A DNA stretch of 7,282 nt from CBDULQ01 sp965368115 (lineage in GTDB: Bacteria; Pseudomonadota; Gammaproteobacteria; SZUA-229). Position 1 is the first letter of the stretch. The number at the start of each line of letters is the position of its first letter. Below are positions 6,285 through 7,282 of this stretch, in pieces. A program made the translations under genes and the position numbers. The notes beneath the pieces are model-generated. The model saw only the letters and a program-made list of their open reading frames with translations, did no database searches and was not told the DNA's origin. The stretch is taken from contig CBDULQ010000193.1 of NCBI GenBank assembly GCA_965368115.1, positions 1-7,282 on the forward strand. Reading direction: 5' to 3'.

Positions 6285-7282
6285 GTCGAAGACTCATTGT
6301 TGATTTGCCAGCCTGGAATGCCCTGATCCTCAACCAGCCCCATGCCGACCAGTTCCGCACGATAGCGGTCGCGGCCGAAGCTCAGTTCAAACCTGGTGCA
6401 ACCTTTTTGCGGATCGAATACCGCCAGGCTGTGCGCGGTATGGGTCTTGCCGAACAGGCTTAGCTGATGTTCCGCCGTCTGCCGCCAGCATTTGTCATCC
6501 GCCAGCCAGTGGCGCTGGTATTCACTGTGCAGACCGCCGCCGAGTGGATATTGCAGGGCAAACAGCAGTTTTTGCCAACGGCTCAGGGGTAACAGGCGAG
6601 CGTCCGGCGCATCCTGCCAGGCCTGGGCCTGTTCGGTGAGCGGTGTCAGGCCCAGCGCCAGTAACCAGGTGTCGAACAGCCGATCGCCGGGTCCGGTGCG
6701 ATCGTAAAACGCGAGTACGCCGTTGTTTTCCTGAAATGCCGCACTGGCGCCGGTGTCGCTGTGCAGGCGGTATTCGCCGGCGAGGGTGACGTCCACATTG
6801 AAACGGCGTTCGGATTCGGACTCGCTGCTGTCGTTGCGCCAGGCATAACTCATGCAACGGCCCACCGGCAGATGCAGGCGGTTGGCCAGTGCGGCATCGT
6901 CGCGGGCCGGTTGCACCCGGTCGCCGACTTCGGGAATGGCGATGACACGATAACTCGGTGTCTGCTGCGCCGAACTGACCACCACACTGGCCAGGTGAAA
7001 TGGCAGGGTGCGTGAACCGAGCAGGGCATCGGCCTGCGCCTGTAGATGCAGGTGAGGTTGTGGCGAACGGCCGGAGTTGCCGCATTCGGCGAGCGCCGCA
7101 CCCGGTTCGACCCGGTCTTTTTCCTTCACCCGGACACTGTGCTGTTTGAGGTGCGCGAGCAGGATGTGTTGACCGCCGTCGAGTCGAATCAGGATAAAGT
7201 TGCCCCAGTTGTTCTGGGTGTCCATGTCGCCGGGGCGGTTGTCTTTCAGACTGTCGTTGATGCGCACCACGGTGCCATACAC
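6281..7282 (-). CDS. M23 (LytM)-like peptidase domain protein, 5' part beyond the window
   Basis: The reading frame is open to the right edge, so the true start and N-terminus are missing; 333 residues are visible. The first about 83 carry the C-terminal half of an M23/LytM domain: GTVVRI, GNFILIRL, LLAHL (His44), VEPGAALAECGNSGR and PQPHLHLQ (His77 and His79 of the HxH motif). The upstream H(x)nD zinc ligands, if present, lie outside the window, so whether it is an active peptidoglycan endopeptidase or a degenerate LytM factor cannot be judged. About 250 residues follow the HxH motif, with no domain I recognise, containing Cys143, Cys265 and Cys295 and many aromatic residues. M23 proteins usually end soon after HxH, so this is an unusual C-terminal extension. 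First visible gene of the minus-strand operon; its stop overlaps the barrel gene's start (ATGA). A periplasmic location is expected. Confidence 0.8.
   Translation of the reverse strand: MYGTVVRINDSLKDNRPGDMDTQNNWGNFILIRLDGGQHILLAHLKQHSVRVKEKDRVEPGAALAECGNSGRSPQPHLHLQAQADALLGSRTLPFHLASVVVSSAQQTPSYRVIAIPEVGDRVQPARDDAALANRLHLPVGRCMSYAWRNDSSESESERRFNVDVTLAGEYRLHSDTGASAAFQENNGVLAFYDRTGPGDRLFDTWLLALGLTPLTEQAQAWQDAPDARLLPLSRWQKLLFALQYPLGGGLHSEYQRHWLADDKCWRQTAEHQLSLFGKTHTAHSLAVFDPQKGCTRFELSFGRDRYRAELVGMGLVEDQGIPGWQINNESST

Noticed and set aside
6522..7085. Long minus-strand frame of 187 codons within the M23 gene
   Set aside because: Arg/Pro/Ala-rich translation typical of a shifted frame in G+C-rich coding sequence; the M23 motifs are in the other frame.
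1..7282. tRNA, rRNA, CRISPR, insertion sequence or phage genes
   Set aside because: No repeats with regular spacers, no terminal inverted repeats, no transposase or integrase motifs and no tRNA-like cloverleaf were noticed.

Overview
The window looks like part of a gammaproteobacterial (at least proteobacterial, Gram-negative) chromosome. The evidence is two exported proteins with Sec signal peptides, one of them an outer-membrane beta-barrel ending in Trp, together with FixL-type PAS, Hpt and GGDEF signalling proteins. I cannot name a genus. There are six protein-coding genes, no RNA genes, no mobile elements and no CRISPR array. The genes fill the window almost completely and form two convergent operons.

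Left part (about 1-4626, plus strand). A leader of about 270 bases is followed by three co-directional genes. The first is a membrane sensor histidine kinase with a tandemly duplicated periplasmic domain, HAMP, a FixL/DosP-like PAS, HisKA and HATPase. The second is a stand-alone CheY-like receiver. The third is an Hpt - pseudo-receiver - receiver - GGDEF diguanylate cyclase. Their phosphoacceptors follow the order of a four-step phosphorelay: His (kinase) to Asp (small receiver) to His (Hpt) to Asp (second receiver of the cyclase). The kinase itself has no receiver or Hpt, so the relay is split over three proteins. The predicted output is cyclic di-GMP, controlled by an unknown periplasmic cue and possibly by a gas or redox cue read by a heme-binding PAS.

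Right part (about 4681-7282, minus strand). Three tightly overlapping genes read leftwards: an M23-like (LytM) peptidase domain protein that runs off the right edge, an outer-membrane beta-barrel protein, and a periplasmic TPR protein. The overlaps (ATGA and ATGGTAA) indicate one transcript and translational coupling. Their function is not recognised. Peptidoglycan-active domain, outer-membrane barrel and TPR together suggest an envelope-spanning assembly or export module, perhaps for a polymer, but this is inference. The minus-strand genes look richer in G+C than the plus-strand genes.

The two operons converge with only 54 bases between stop codons and no clear Rho-independent terminator. 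The attractive but unproven idea is that the phosphorelay-controlled diguanylate cyclase and the envelope module belong to one surface or biofilm behaviour.
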